A stretch of DNA of 64,000 nucleotides from Gordionus sp. m RMFG-2023 (lineage: Eukaryota; Nematomorpha; Gordioida; Chordodea; Parachordodidae), in contig NC_088776.1 of assembly GCF_954871325.1 (NCBI RefSeq), positions 33,404,508 through 33,468,507 on the forward strand, written 5' to 3'. Positions 22,437-34,899 of this stretch are shown here, one piece after another (position 1 is the stretch's first letter; every line of letters starts with the position of its first letter). The position numbers and the translations under genes are program-made. The notes under the pieces are model-generated. The model worked only from the letters and a program-made list of their open reading frames with translations. It searched no databases and was not told the DNA's origin.

Positions 22437-25400
22437 CAGGGCCGTAGCCAGGAATTTTCACTTAGGGGGGCCAAGTGCTAACTTGGGGGGGGGCACTATT
22501 TTTTTAAAATCAAACAAATAATTACTCATTCATAGAAATTTTTTCCTATTTTTATTAAAAATTTAATAACAAAATAATACTATAATATGAATATACAAAA
22601 AAAAATAATACTATAATATGCATATACAAAACAAAATATTACTATAATAGAATATGGCGATTTTTATTTTTAAATTTTAATATAAATGAACTAAAAGATA
22701 AATCCTGCTTTATTCTTTTTTCATACGCCATTAATACTAAATTTTGTTTACGTTTATCCTTCATAGACTCTCTACTGCTCGATAAAACTCTCTTTAATGT
22801 AGAGAACGAGGCCTCACAAGAAGCCGTTGATATCCCAATGATTATTGCTGCTGAGTAGCATTTATATAATTCTTTAAATGCATGATTATATTTTTTTTAT
22901 ACATAATATGTAAGATGTTTTCAAAATTATGATTTTCTTTAACTTCCGAAGCTAGCAATCCTTTTACTATCTTCATTTCATGATGCAGTGTTTCCATATT
23001 TAAGTTTAACAGGGATTTTAATGGGGCCATTTTATCTGATAAAAAATAATCAGGGTCAAGGGGGAACAATGTATTAAAAGATTAAAATCATCTTCTGTAA
23101 ATCGGTCTAAAAAACGATCCACAAAGTTATCTATAATTTCATAATATATCCTTTTTAAAGAACTCCAATTGGAGTCTTTTTCACAATCGAATTCTAGTTT
23201 GCTATCAACTAAAAAATCTTGGAAATTTTTAGGCGTTTTACGTACCCGTGATGATTTTTGGGGAGTGAGATTAAATTTTGATAAAAGTTTTTCAGCCTTA
23301 ATCATAATCAAAGCAAAAGAATTATCACTTCTTTTATTTTTTAATATATTGATAGTAGAATCAATACAATTTTTAGCATCCACTAAATTAGTACCTACTG
23401 ATTGTAGATACTTATTTAGTGGATCTATTGTAATTAATATCTCATAAATTATGATGGCTAATATAATGTAATTTATATTAATACATTGAGATAAAAGACC
23501 AGAGGCTTCGACTGAATCATGAATTGAAACCTCGGAATTAAGAGTTATATTAGAAAAGTAAAATAATACTTCACCAATAGCCTCAAAATTCTCATAAATA
23601 ATGCGAGATGTTTCTAAATGACCAGTCCATCTCTGGTCTAAAAGTCTCTTAAGGGTGTGGCCTGTATATTTACAGGATACGTTAAAACGCCTGAAAAAAT
23701 TATACAATGCATTTGATAAATTAAAAAAATTAGAAATAATAACAATATTATTATACCAATTTTGAACCACAAGATGCAGCTTGTGGTTGTAGCAATGTAT
23801 AAAAGGAACATTTTTATTAATTTTTTTTTGAAGAAGTGTTTGCACTCCTCCATTTCGGCCAGACATAACGTTTGCACCATCATATGCCTGGCTTATTATA
23901 TTAGCTGAATTAATATTTAGATCATTAAGTTGCTTTAAAATGCAATCTGTAATGCTTTCAGCAGAAAGACACTCTAAATTAATGATTCCTATTAAATTTT
24001 CTTGGATTTCTCCAGAAAAAATATAGCGAATTATTATGCTCAGATTTTCACAACCTGAAGCATCTTTCGTCTCATCGGCCTTAAGACAAAAAAAAGGCAT
24101 CTCGCTTTTATTATATTTGTCTGAAATATGTTCAAGCACCATATCTGCCATAATGGATATTACTTCGTTTTGAATCTGTGGTGATGTATACTGGGCATTT
24201 TGGGGTATAAATTTCATAATTTTATTTAATTCAGGGTCTTTTTGGATGGTGTAGGAAAACATTGCTATAAATAGTTCAGAAGAATAAATTATGATTTCAT
24301 CTTTTGCAGCATCCGTAATATTTGTTGAACCAGTCCCACGGAAAGGTAGCTCTTGTATGCTAAGAAACAGCATCAAATCAAATATTGATTTAATATAATA
24401 TTGATTACGATTAATTTGATCACCTCCCAACATTTTAGTTATTTCTGTACCATTGTTTATATTTTGATTTTTATCATGCCATATTGTAATTGAATTTAAA
24501 TGAGCTTTTGAGCTCTCGTGTTTAAGCAGTCCCTTATTGGCAGCTAACGCATTTTTCCAATTTCTGAATCCCGTTTGTCCAAATTCATCACTTGGATTAC
24601 ACAAGTATTTCCTACATGGAAAACAAAAGGCAGCGTCAGCTTCTACACTATACTCCAACCAGTCTCGGCCTCTATACCATGATTTTTGAAATGATCTTTG
24701 CCTTCCATGGATATCTTTTTTCTCGTAATTGTTTAATTTGATTTGATTTGGTTTATTCTGGCCAAGGTCACCAGGGATTTGAATTGAACCATTAGAGGAC
24801 TTTTTTGACACTAAAAATATTATAATTAAATTGTAATGAGGGAAAGGCTCATAAATAATAATGGTCATCAGGATGGGCGAAGGAAGGGCATGCTGAAAAT
24901 GAACAAACACAAAATTTATCTTGTATTTAAGATACAAGTTACTGTAGTGCCCAACCCTGATGAAGATTATCAGTAAAGTTGATCAGTAAAATTTCAGTAT
25001 TAAAAACTAGAAAAAAGTCATAAACATTATATCTTTAAAGATTAACAAAAAAATATAATATTTTTATATTTATAAATCAATTACTAGTTGCTTCTTGACA
25101 ATGAGAGACTGAGCTGCTAGATGAAGATGATTGAGTCTCTTCTTCGTCTTTATTTGTTTTAAAATCAAAATGTAATAATGAAACACCATAATCTCCTACT
25201 CCTATTCATATTGTCAAAAATATATAAATAGAATTGGGTTAAATTTTAAACTATTTACCATCTTCCTCCTCTTGATTTTCTAGATTAGCTTCATTCATAT
25301 CTTGAAATATGAGTAAATATATTTATTTTAATAATTAAAATTATTATACAAAAATGATAATATTAATAATAAATGTCTTTCTCTTAAATAATAATATACA

Positions 25401-26032
25401 AATATTGCCCTATATCAATATCATATAAGTCATGAAATAATAATATAAATTTATACTAACTATGAGAAGAATCAGTTTCTGAAATTTCTGATGTAGTATT
25501 ACTAGTAGTTTGTAGAGGTGATGTTGCTTGACATTTGTTTTACTTTAACTTAAAATAAGAGTTTATAATTGATTGTTTCTTCATAATTTTAAAATAAACG
25601 CTCTAAAATAAAATAACTGGTTATATATTATAATATTAATGTGATACCTATAGAGAATGTGATACACAACAAAAACAGATGAAAAAAAATGAATGAATGA
25701 TAATTTAATATTGGGTAAAAATAAAAATAAAACAGGATAAAAAAAAATTTTACAAACTAGATATGTTTGTAGAATAAATATTCAAAATTTATTTTAAAAA
25801 TATAAAAATAATCAATTCTAAATAGACATGTTTTTTGAATATTTTTGAATAAATATTTAAAATTTATATTAAAAATATAAAAATAATCAATTCTAAAAAA
25901 AAATTCAAATTTGGGGGGGCAGAAAAATTTTTGGGGGCCAAAGATTTTTTCTGGGGGCCAGGTTTGGGGGCCAAAAATTTTTTTGGGAAAGGGGCCGGGC
26001 CCTCCCGGGGCCCCCTCGTGGCTACGGCCCTG
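22437..26032 (-). mobile_element. Nearly whole hAT element (CAGGGCCGTAGCCA family)
   Basis: The ends CAGGGCCGTAGCCA and TGGCTACGGCCCTG are perfect inverses of 14 bp. An exact 8-bp target duplication, AATGTATA, flanks it (22429-22436 and 26033-26040). G-rich runs follow both terminal repeats (GGGGGGCC near 22467 and the CCCGGGGCCCCC block near 26006). The interior is one transposase gene on the - strand with few breaks. It is the best preserved DNA transposon in the window and probably the most recently active family. Confidence 0.95.
22642..25584 (-). pseudogene. hAT transposase, TTF-finger/DUF4371 (ZMYM1-like), almost intact
   Basis: The start is ATG at 25584 (MKKQSIINSYFK, typical of this family), followed by small acidic/Ser-rich exons (about 25555-25470, 25306-25261 and 25204-25080) with short introns. 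The main exon (24811-23018) carries a TTF-type zinc finger (FQKSWYRGRDWLEYS...AAFCFPCRKYLC), DUF4371, the catalytic D in LKADETKDASGCENLSIIIR, DGANVMSGRNGGVQ, and HCYNHKLHLVV. The dimerisation end is STASCEASFSTLKRVLSSSR at about 22840-22780; the stop is at 22642-22644. Breaks: an early in-frame TAA, a frame slip near 23060 and another in an A-run near 22893. Full length would be about 750-800 residues. Confidence 0.85.
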
Positions 26033-26040
26033 AATGTATA

Positions 26041-27252
26041 AAATATTTATTAGAAAAAATTGGCCTTATTTTTAAATATAAATTATATTTAAAAAATTTA
26101 AATGTTGAAGATCAATAAAATATACTTATGAATTATTGCATCTAAAACACCAAGGTATACAAAAAAAGAAAATCTCCTTTATAATTGAGCTAATTTTTTA
26201 AAATGATATCATCAGTATTTGGTAGTGTTTTTAAAAATCTCAATTGATTTTAAAAAAAAACAGTTAAATCAGGATTATAGCCAAACAAATAAAACGAGAT
26301 TGCACCAAAACATAGCAGTTTGGCCCTCTTTAAGAAATTTAGAGGCTTAGGTAATATTTGGTTAGCAAGAATCTTTATTTCAGCATCTTTTTCAAATCAA
26401 TCAAATCAGCAACATTAGTATTTGAATCAAGTTTTAATTCTTCTTAAAGAAGAAAATATTTTTTCATTCATGCAAGTAATGGATATATTACTTAAATTAT
26501 ATAGTAATTAATATATTATCAATACTCTTATATTTGTAAGGATTTCTTATAGAATCAAGAGCCTTCATTTATTTGACTTTAAAAATTATTCAAAAATGTA
26601 GTATTGTTAAAAACCAGCCGATTTTTAAAAAACTGATAAATTAATGTTTTAGCCAACAAATGTTACCTACAACTACAAGCAAAGTTGTGAACTCGAGTAA
26701 AGGTTCAAGAATTTTAAACTCTATTTAGCAGAAATTGTAATAATAGGAACTTAATCAAAACCGATTTCTGAAAGTGATCGAACCCCCCCCCCCCCCCCCC
26801 CCCCCATGTTCTTATTACTCCTGGTTTGATGGGTTATCCATAAATTGGTCTTTGTTTGGTCTGTGGTCTCAAAATGTCCAACCAAACATTTAAATTTCTG
26901 AACCTTAATTTGGGTTTACAAAAATTGATATAGGGGTTTGGCTCTTTTTTGGGGAAATCTCGAGGATTAAGTAATATTTGTTACAAAAACCTTGACCTTA
27001 GCCATTTTTTAAAATAGGCTAAATCCAATGGGGATGGGATAAAAAAAATTATTTTATAACCTTTTCCTACTGCTCCTACAATATTTGAACGATGGGAATG
27101 GGCGCAAGTCAGGGCATGCAAATATTAAGTTCATAAAGATCTGGCTTGACTTTGAACTCAACAATCACATAATTTATGAAATTCATCATAAAATATATCG
27201 TAATTTTTTGAAGCTCTAATACAATACTTTATGCCACTTTCATGATGTCAAC
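26041..27252. other. AT-rich stretch with a 23-base C run
   Basis: Contains an uninterrupted run of 23 C at 26783-26805. Otherwise AT-rich, with no coding-like frame and no paired terminal repeats. Confidence 0.5.
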
Positions 27253-28570
27253 CAGATTTGTTAAACCCTACTTTTAAAGGTAGCGCGCTATTGCTACCCA
27301 TCAAAAAAGTAGCACACTATTAGCTACTATTTTTTAAAGTAGCTGGCTATTTTTTAAAAGTAGCTGACTACTTTTTAGGCTGCTCTTAATAAAAAAATTT
27401 AGAAATAAATTTGTTTAATTTTTGCTTATAATGTAATTGCATAGTGTATAATACATAAAAATCAACATTTATAAATATTTAAATTAGGGCTGTGCCGATA
27501 TTAAATATCGATCAGATCGCCACCGATATTTAAAAAACCGATCCGATCTTTTTACTTTTTTTTGTTATTTTATGTTATGTATATTTATTTTACATTATTA
27601 TAATATTTTTTTTTATCTATTATATATAATTTTTTTTAATTATAGTCTTAATTGTAGAAATAAAAGATTTCTTAATTATATTTGGTTTAAAGAAGGTGGG
27701 GGGGGGCGGGTTAAAAATCAGTATAAATATCGTTATCAGATCGGGTTTGAACCAATATTGTAAAAAAATTTATGTAAAAAGACTATAATTCATGTAATAA
27801 AAACTATTTATTGTAATATTCATTTTTTATTTATTTTGTTGCATTTTAATAATAAAAATTTCTATAATATCATCCCCTAGAACAACGATCAGAAAGTACA
27901 AGTTTCGCCTTGCTATAAATAATCTCTCAATACTAGCACATGAGGGCAAGGCATAATTTTAAAAATTATCACAAATAATTTGTATTTTTAGATTTAAAAA
28001 ATGCGTCAGGGGATTTTCTTCAAAAAAATTATCAGTGGAAGTCGTTTTTATGGTTCTAACGATTGCATCTTTGTCTGCTATCTCAATCTTTAGTGTCTGG
28101 CGACAAAAAATTGCTGTGTTAGGGGATAGAGTTTTAATCATCATGGTAAATAATCGATTATCAACCAATGACATTGGCTAAACTGTATATCGACAATAAC
28201 TTTATTAGCCAACAAAATAAAAATACTATTAAAATTTAAATGACAATTACCTTTAGTTATTTTTGAGGTTATAGCTCCTAGAATTATTTGAGGATATATT
28301 ATTTTTACAGTTTGAACAAATAAATTAGTAGCCACCTTTTGATTTTACATTAATTTGGAAATATTTCTTTTAGGGCACTTTCCATTATATCAAAATTGTC
28401 AGACTCACATCGATTTGGATAATAATAAATTATAAAAATTATAATATTATACAGTTACATTCATTATAATTTTAGCGCTACTTAGCTGCTTTCAAAAAAA
28501 GGAATGTGCTAAAAAATAAATAATTGGAAAAAAGTAGCATGCTTTTAGCTAAGCTACTTTAACAACTCTG
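27253..28570 (-). mobile_element. hAT element (CAGAGTTGTTAAAG family) with another element nested
   Basis: Left end CAGATTTGTTAAA and right end TTTAACAACTCTG are inverse with one mismatch in 13. The exact 8-bp target duplication ATGTCAAC lies at 27245-27252 and 28571-28578. Repeated AGTAGC/AGCTACTTT motifs fill both subterminal regions. On the - strand near 27960-27850 a decayed hAT dimerisation end reads SIERLFIARRNLYFLIVVLG. A CCGATAT-family element interrupts it from about 27485. A relative lies at 59343-60408. Confidence 0.88.
27486..27765. mobile_element. CCGATAT-family hAT fragment nested in the previous element
   Basis: The left end TAGGGCTGTGCCGATATT matches the left end of the element at 41384 (TAGGGGTGTACCGATGCC). 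Inside it ATCGATCAGATCG and CCGATCCGATC recur, and the right side carries CAGATCGGGTTTGAACCAATATTG. The right border is approximate and no target duplication was found. Confidence 0.5.
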
Positions 28571-28578
28571 ATGTCAAC

Positions 28579-29534
28579 GCAATCAGTTTCATTTTTTTAA
28601 AAGTGCAAATAAACTAGTATAATTAAATAATTTTTATTTTATGCAAAGAAATTGTGTTCTAATATCTAGTTTAGTAAGGGCTTCTGAATAGAAGCCTTTT
28701 TTTAGGCTATTCTGCCATTTATTACCACAATAGGCTCCTCTAACTTAAATAAGTGATTACTTGATAGTGAGATTAATTATCTGTATTTGTTGGCTGGGGT
28801 CCCTCTCCCCCTCGCTCGCGTACCTGCCTGGTTCATATTTTTTTATGACATAAACAACAAAAAAATATGATGTTGCTCAAATTAATTGTATGGCGCCCAT
28901 GTTATTAAGAGTAAAGAAAGCCAAAATTTATAATAAAACAAGGTTAGAAAAATATTTATATTTAAACGTCTTTTTTAAATAATATAATAAAATATAATTA
29001 TTTTATAATATAAATATATATATATATATAAATTCTCTTCCATATATTTTACCTTATTTATTATATTATGCTCTAAAATATTTCCCGTTCCCCTGTTATA
29101 ACAATGACAATAAAAGGTAGGAGGGGGTGGGGTTCTAAAATTTTTAATATAAAATCAATAATTTATATTCTTAAAAAAATATATGCAAATTTATTCTTCA
29201 ATTTTCTTTATATAAAATATAAACATAATTAATTATAAAAAAAATTGAATAATTAATTTTAAAAAAGTCAATAAATATTGTATAGAGGACTCAGATCCAA
29301 TAACTCTTTGATGACATTTTGTTATTTTTCATTAATATTTTGGAAATTATTAAATGATTATTGATATAAAACATCCTTTTTTTTATTTAATAGAAGATTT
29401 ACAAATCTTAATCAAAGGTATTTAAAAGGAAATATACAATTTATTTATATAAAAATATAATTATAAAAAAAATCCGGAGTATAGAATATATTTTTACTGA
29501 AATAAAAAATCAGAATATCATATATTTTTGTTTT
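28579..29534. other. AT-rich stretch, nothing recognised
   Basis: AT-rich sequence with short G-rich and C-rich runs (28800-28830, 29118-29133) like those near hAT ends elsewhere, but no paired repeat. Confidence 0.35.
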
Positions 29535-30291
29535 TCATCGATCATTTTTTAATAAAATTCGGCTTGGTAAATTTTTATTTGCCTTTAACAAACTATTTTC
29601 AAAATTTCTGTTTAAAGGACATGCTTGTTTCTCTTCAAAAATAAGTCTCTCGAGACTGAACAAATTTCTACGGAAGCACTTGGTGTAAGGATAACATTAT
29701 ATTAAGTAATAATTTAATCTCTTTTTAATTAGTTCATCTTCATATGATGGCCCAGATTTATTTTGTAAATTCCAGACAAGTTGGCATTTTGATATGACAA
29801 TGTTATATGCTTTCTTATAATGATATTTTTATAAAAAGATTTTAATAGTATCTTGTGTTGCTACTAAGTTTAATGTATGCTAAGAACATCATCATTATTT
29901 GGGAAGGTAGTCTAAGTCATTTTAATTAAGTTAATTTAATTAATAATTTTATATAATATTTAGCTAAACAAAAATCTTGTTATATGTACATTTAACTAAA
30001 ATTTAGTACAGACAAGTTATGTGAAGATAATCTTACAGAGATGTGTCCCATAGATTGGCTGTAGATGATTTAGATGCTTGAAAGGTATAGGGGACACTTA
30101 ACACTTATATTGCATATATGGCCAGCCTTCTCTATGTATAATCCAAAATATTTTTAGAAGCTTGGCCAAGGTATTTTAAAGTTTAAGTCTGTTGGTTTGG
30201 TAATACCTGTAGAAAGGGATGATACAATTTCTATTTTATCATCATGAATCATTTGAATGTAATTCTCATTAAATGATGAATCAGAATTCAT
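29535..30291 (-). pseudogene. Internally deleted hAT transposase relic
   Basis: On the - strand ATG at 30289-30291 opens MNSDSSFNENYIQMIHDDKI and continues through TDLNFKIPWPSF, then the piece YIEKAGHICNISVKC that could be a BED finger. After a gap, the lower part reads LVWNLQNKSGPSYEDELIKK, then FSLERLIFEEKQACPLNRNF and ENSLLKANKNLPSRILLKND, ending at TGA 29535-29537. The ERLIF...NFENSLLKANKNL pattern is the hAT dimerisation domain. The catalytic middle is missing, so this is a two-ended remnant of about 750 bp. Interrupted by stops. Terminal repeats were not paired. Confidence 0.5.
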
Positions 30292-33200
30292 ATTAAATTG
30301 TACATCGGTCTAGCCAGAGGGGGGGGGGTGATGGAAAGTTGTCTGTTTTATAGCTTAAAATACCCCACCTCCCTCTCTCCCTAAAATATATTCAATAGAC
30401 AAGAATTTGAAAAAACTAGTAAAAATATATTTTTTTTAAATAACGACTATATTAATTTTTTAGAAAAATAAGTGAAAAACCAAAATTTTTAGGAAAATAT
30501 AACATAGCTAAAGGTCTTCAATAAGTAGACTTACCAATAAAATTTTTGAAGCAAAAACTAATGGTGCTTCCCTTCTAGCAAAATCTATGCTGTGCTTATG
30601 ATTTTGTATCTGTCTGATTCATTTGTTTGATTAATTATCAATATTACCTATATAAAAAAGGCCCGATTACAGAGTCAAAATTTTAAATTAATAAGTTATT
30701 TAAAATTAATTAATTATAATAAAACATAATAAAAATAAAATTAATTATTTAAATATATTTATAATAATATATATGAATATTTAAAAATGTTACTACTTTA
30801 TTTTAGCAGTTATCCAAAAAATGCCCCTTAAACCCTTCCCTCTAAAAATATAACCTAACAATCCAAAACAGTCCCTTTCTAATAATTAAATAAATACCAA
30901 TAATAGACATTACCAACTAGAAATTGTCCAAGTTCCCATATAGTTTACAAATCCAATTTATTCATACAAATATGATCAATCTCGGCTTCATCCAATACAA
31001 ATATAAATATCTAAAAATACGATCAATCCCTGCTTCATCCAATATAATGTCTTCTTTACTCCAAACCGCACACCAAGAAACTTCCATTGTTCTTTTACCA
31101 AAAACCCATGTGATCATTTCGTTTCACTCCCATCCACCAGGAAACATTAATTCCCCTGTCAGAAAATAACTGACATTTGATATATGATATTAAATTTATT
31201 TCTTCTTTTTTTCAACAGCTACAACAGTTACTACTTAACTTAACAACACTAATTTCATGGTACCAATACCTATAACAATTTATACCTCTTTCTATACCAC
31301 ACTTATATTTTTCAATACTATCACTGTTTATTACCCATTTATAACTTGTAGCCATGCCCAAAATCTTATAATTTAAGCTTTTATTTCAAAATTATATATT
31401 TCTTAACTCCACTTTTTATTTGGAAAAAATAATCGAATGCATTTTAATACTTCAAAATATAAATTTTTAAAAAATTGAAAATTTCTTGATTTTTTAATCC
31501 CGATTTTTGTATAAAAAATATTTACGTACCAATTCTAAAAATATATATAGGAAAGGATCTGATTTTAAATAGACAGTTTATAAATTTCTGTTCATCTCCA
31601 CGAAAATTTTTTTTAAAGGGAGGAAGAAGGGTTTATATAATAAAGACTTTTTAACAAAAATTATTGATTTTGATATGCATTTTTCGTGCTAAAAACGCAA
31701 AGACAAGAAGCATTGAAAACTATTGTATATAAAATTGCTAATTATATAGTAATAATTAAACATCAAATCAAGTCCATCAAAAACTTTTTTTTTTATCTAG
31801 ATTCTGCTATCATTCATTTCGGAATCCTCAGAAATGACCTCTACTTCTCGAATTAATATCCATTCACTTCTATCGATTTCTTACTTCAGTATTAACATCG
31901 CTATATATTTCAGAAAATCCCTTTACTTTTCATCCATTACCAACGCATATATTTTTCATACTGATATAGTCTTTTGATATATTTATAACCTCTATTCTTT
32001 AATAGATTTTATCGTTTTCCTTTTTCGATTTCCCCAACAGCAATTCCACTTCTATCATCCCACCACCCTTTTCTCACTCTTAATTCCTCAACATTTTGAT
32101 CCCTCACAGGACCTTCCCAAATTTAGACTTCCTTATCTTCTCATCTAGTGACACCGATAATAGATAAGGACCAAATGTCAACGCCGGCTATTTTATTTAA
32201 AATCCATCAGAAAAATGAATCATTTATTTTAATGGAATATATGATCTAAATTAGGAAAGGAAGGAAAAAAAAATTATACATGACATTTAAAACATATTTG
32301 ATAATAAACAATAAAGGTCTTCTATTGATACACTTTTTTTAGAATCGATCTATATAAAGTTCAAAGATAGGGAAATTATACAATGTTCTCCCTTAAATAT
32401 ATTAATATTATCAAATTATGATTTTATATTTAAAAAAATATGTTTGACCATAACTATTTATATGTAGTATTGGGATAGGGAATTCATGAGGATTCGTAAT
32501 CTTTCGATTGAAATCATTTACTAAGAGCGATTTTTAAATTTAAAAAAATCTGAATTCACGGTAAATTTGTTTCAGCATTTATTGAATACATTCTTTATGA
32601 ATTTTCAGACATTTTTGCCAACAACTACTGACTGAGTATCTTTTAGCTTACAAAAATCGATATAAAAATTAGTAGTAATTCAGAAGTTCACCGCAAAAGT
32701 ATCTGAAATTCACAGTGTGGGTACTTTATACATGTTGGACATTTCTGGTTTCATCAGATTTTTTAAATCTATTAAAAAATATAATACCAATATTCTCATA
32801 CATAAATTTTTAATATAATATAATGAAATTGCCCAATATTTTTTAAATGAACGGCGATATAAAAAACCAGTAGTTTTTTGAAGATTTTATAGTCAATACA
32901 ACATATACCTTCTAAATTAAGGTCTCATGAGAACTGTACTATAGCTCCTTTTCTTCCAAATTTTAAATCATGTTTTTTTTCCCAATTCATAAATCGATAA
33001 AATATCTCTTCACATAATTTTTTTTATTTTTATATAAATTTAAAATTCTTATTGTTCAATAATAAAAAATTTCAAAGACCAATGTACAAGCAAAACGTAT
33101 AAAATAATCAAGGACACATTTTAACGTTTGCGGACAAACACCTTTTTAGAGAATTTTTTAAAAAATCATTTAAAATATTTTTATAAGCAAAAATAATATA

Positions 33201-33818
33201 CGATAAAAATTATGAGAATAAAATAATTTAAAAAATGGAACTTATCATTTGGCGACACGCAAGAATCTACACATAATTCATCATTATTTTACGCTATGCT
33301 CACTCTAGATTTAACAAAAGACTTTGAAATCGAGGGACGAGATGCTTAAAGTTCGGAGGCAACATTAGGTACTTTTAGTGAATGAGGATTTGAAAGTATT
33401 ACTTAACATATAAAAATACCTAGCTAAAATATGGTAGAGTCAGTTATAACCAGCGGATTAAAAAAAGCAGAGACGAAGCTGGGATGCAATACCTCTCTTT
33501 TTTTTATAAATAACCATGAATCAAAATATTTTATTCGTGATTTATAGTATTTTTATTATACAGAGGAAATGGCAGGTGGTATTTTAAGCCCCTACCCTGG
33601 ATATCAGAAATTCTTTAAGACCGGCCCGGAATTTATTTTTAGGTCTGGACCCGAATTGTAATTGTTAACCAACTGTGGGGCATAATGGCTTATACCAATT
33701 TACAACAATGGGACATAATGGCTCACACCAACCACCAACAATATTTCATCCACATTCCTTCACATTTTTTATTAACACGGAAAAGATTTATATTAAGAAA
33801 AAAAATGGATATTTATAT
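30292..33818. other. AT-rich stretch with a G-poor, C-rich tract
   Basis: From about 30780 to 32160 the + strand is strikingly poor in G while C stays common: 31261-31320 has no G, and 32041-32100 has one G against more than 15 C. A frame at 30924-31169 reflects this bias and includes a short duplicated phrase (ATCAATCYCBGCTTCATCCAATA). A two-copy GGRCATAATGGCTYA repeat lies at 33677-33725. No gene recognised. Confidence 0.5.
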
Positions 33819-34026
33819 CAGAGACCTACAGAGGTACCATTTGCGCGGCCCGTCCCTAGTTTATATTTTCAGGCCCGTCCCCGATTTTTAAAAAATATTA
33901 TATTTATTTTTAATTTTTATAGCTAATAATGGCGATTTAAAATATTTATTTTAGATTTAAATTTTTTTTTAGGATCGACCCGGATATATTTAAAAAATTA
34001 AAATACGCCCGGCCCCTGTATCCGTG
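33819..34026. mobile_element. Short hAT MITE, GGCCCG family
   Basis: An exact 8-bp target duplication, ATTTATAT, flanks it (33811-33818 and 34027-34034). The left end CAGAGACCTACAGAGGTACC and the right end GGCCCCTGTATCCGTG are partly inverse, and GCGCGGCCCG and CGCCCGGCCCC lie just inside. The left end is nearly identical to the start of the element at 62577. Confidence 0.75.
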
Positions 34027-34034
34027 ATTTATAT

Positions 34035-34460
34035 AAAATACAGATTTTTTAAAACGACATACTTTTATAACGATTAGAACCGAGATATCATCTCTTGAGG
34101 ATCGAAGTGCTTAATCGCCATTTTTAGTATGAACGTCTAGGACAATAGGTCTGCTCCTCAGGGTTGTGTAATAGGTTTGTTTCAGAAAATCATGGAATAT
34201 TCTAAAATGATAGAAAATTCTAGTTTTCAGCAGATTATTAATATTTCTTTTTCCAAAAAAAACAGATTTGAATTGCTTTAAATATTTTAAACTCTTAGAT
34301 TATCTCTTCTTATTCCTGTGCTGATAGTGTCAGTGTGAATATTTTATTACTACATAATTCTGGTAAAAACGAGCTAGATCTCTGATTTCAGGAAAAATCG
34401 TAATGAGTGGCTTAAACTTTTTTTACATGCTCATAATTATAAATTAATAATTAACGGGTG
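34035..34460. other. Spacer with a weak coding-like frame
   Basis: The - strand is open for about 60 codons between about 34110 and 34300 without a Met start (VFFGKRNINNLLKTRIFYHF ... RSRPIVLDVHTKNGD). It matches nothing I know and may be chance. Confidence 0.2.
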
Positions 34461-34468
34461 TTGGGAAT

Positions 34469-34891
34469 TAGTGATCTGGCCCGAAATTTTTTTAAAAAAA
34501 GTTTTACCGGCCCGACCCGAACCCAATTTTTTTAAAAATGTTTTGCCGGCCCGACCCGAACCCGAAATTTAAAAAACTTACCGACCCTGCCCGGCCCGAA
34601 TTTATTTAAATATAGAAATTAATTTTTATAATTACTCAAAATAAAAGACATATGATGTCGTTTAGTTTCAATAAATAAAATTATATATTTTTATTTTACA
34701 TAAAAAATTCAATATAAATTTAGATATATTTAAAAAAAATTTCAAGGTCCAACCATACCCGGCCCAAATTTTTTTTTAAAATATTAGGCCCGGCCCGAAC
34801 TTTTTTTAAAATATTAGGCCCGGCCCGAACCTTTTTTAAAATATTAGGCCCGGCCCGAACCCGATTATTTATATAAATTTGCACATCTCTA
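34469..34891. mobile_element. hAT MITE, GGCCCG family
   Basis: An exact 8-bp target duplication, TTGGGAAT, flanks it (34461-34468 and 34892-34899). The ends TAGTGATCTGGCCCG and TTTGCACATCTCTA are the family terminal repeats. Near the right side the phrase AATATTAGGCCCGGCCCGAA is repeated three times in tandem (about 34778-34862). The middle carries the AAAATAAAAGACATATG block shared with the coding relic at 6077-8000. Confidence 0.9.
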
Positions 34892-34899
34892 TTGGGAAT

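Noticed and set aside
23169-23447. + strand frame of 92 residues
   Set aside because: Antisense shadow of the hAT transposase main exon.
28678-28702. Hairpin followed by a T run (GGGCTTCTGAATAGAAGCC then TTTTTTT), like a bacterial terminator
   Set aside because: The window is an animal nuclear genome with introns; no gene ends there on the right strand. Chance inverted repeat.
30924-31169. 81-residue frame on the + strand
   Set aside because: Explained by the G-poor composition and a short internal duplication; no domain and no neighbours.
33675-33926. Two overlapping + strand frames of 83 and 68 residues
   Set aside because: They run over a two-copy repeat and into the MITE at 33819; not a gene.
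34110-34300. About 60 open codons on the - strand without Met
   Set aside because: No recognisable motif, no splice sites that fit, and preceded by stops; too weak to call.
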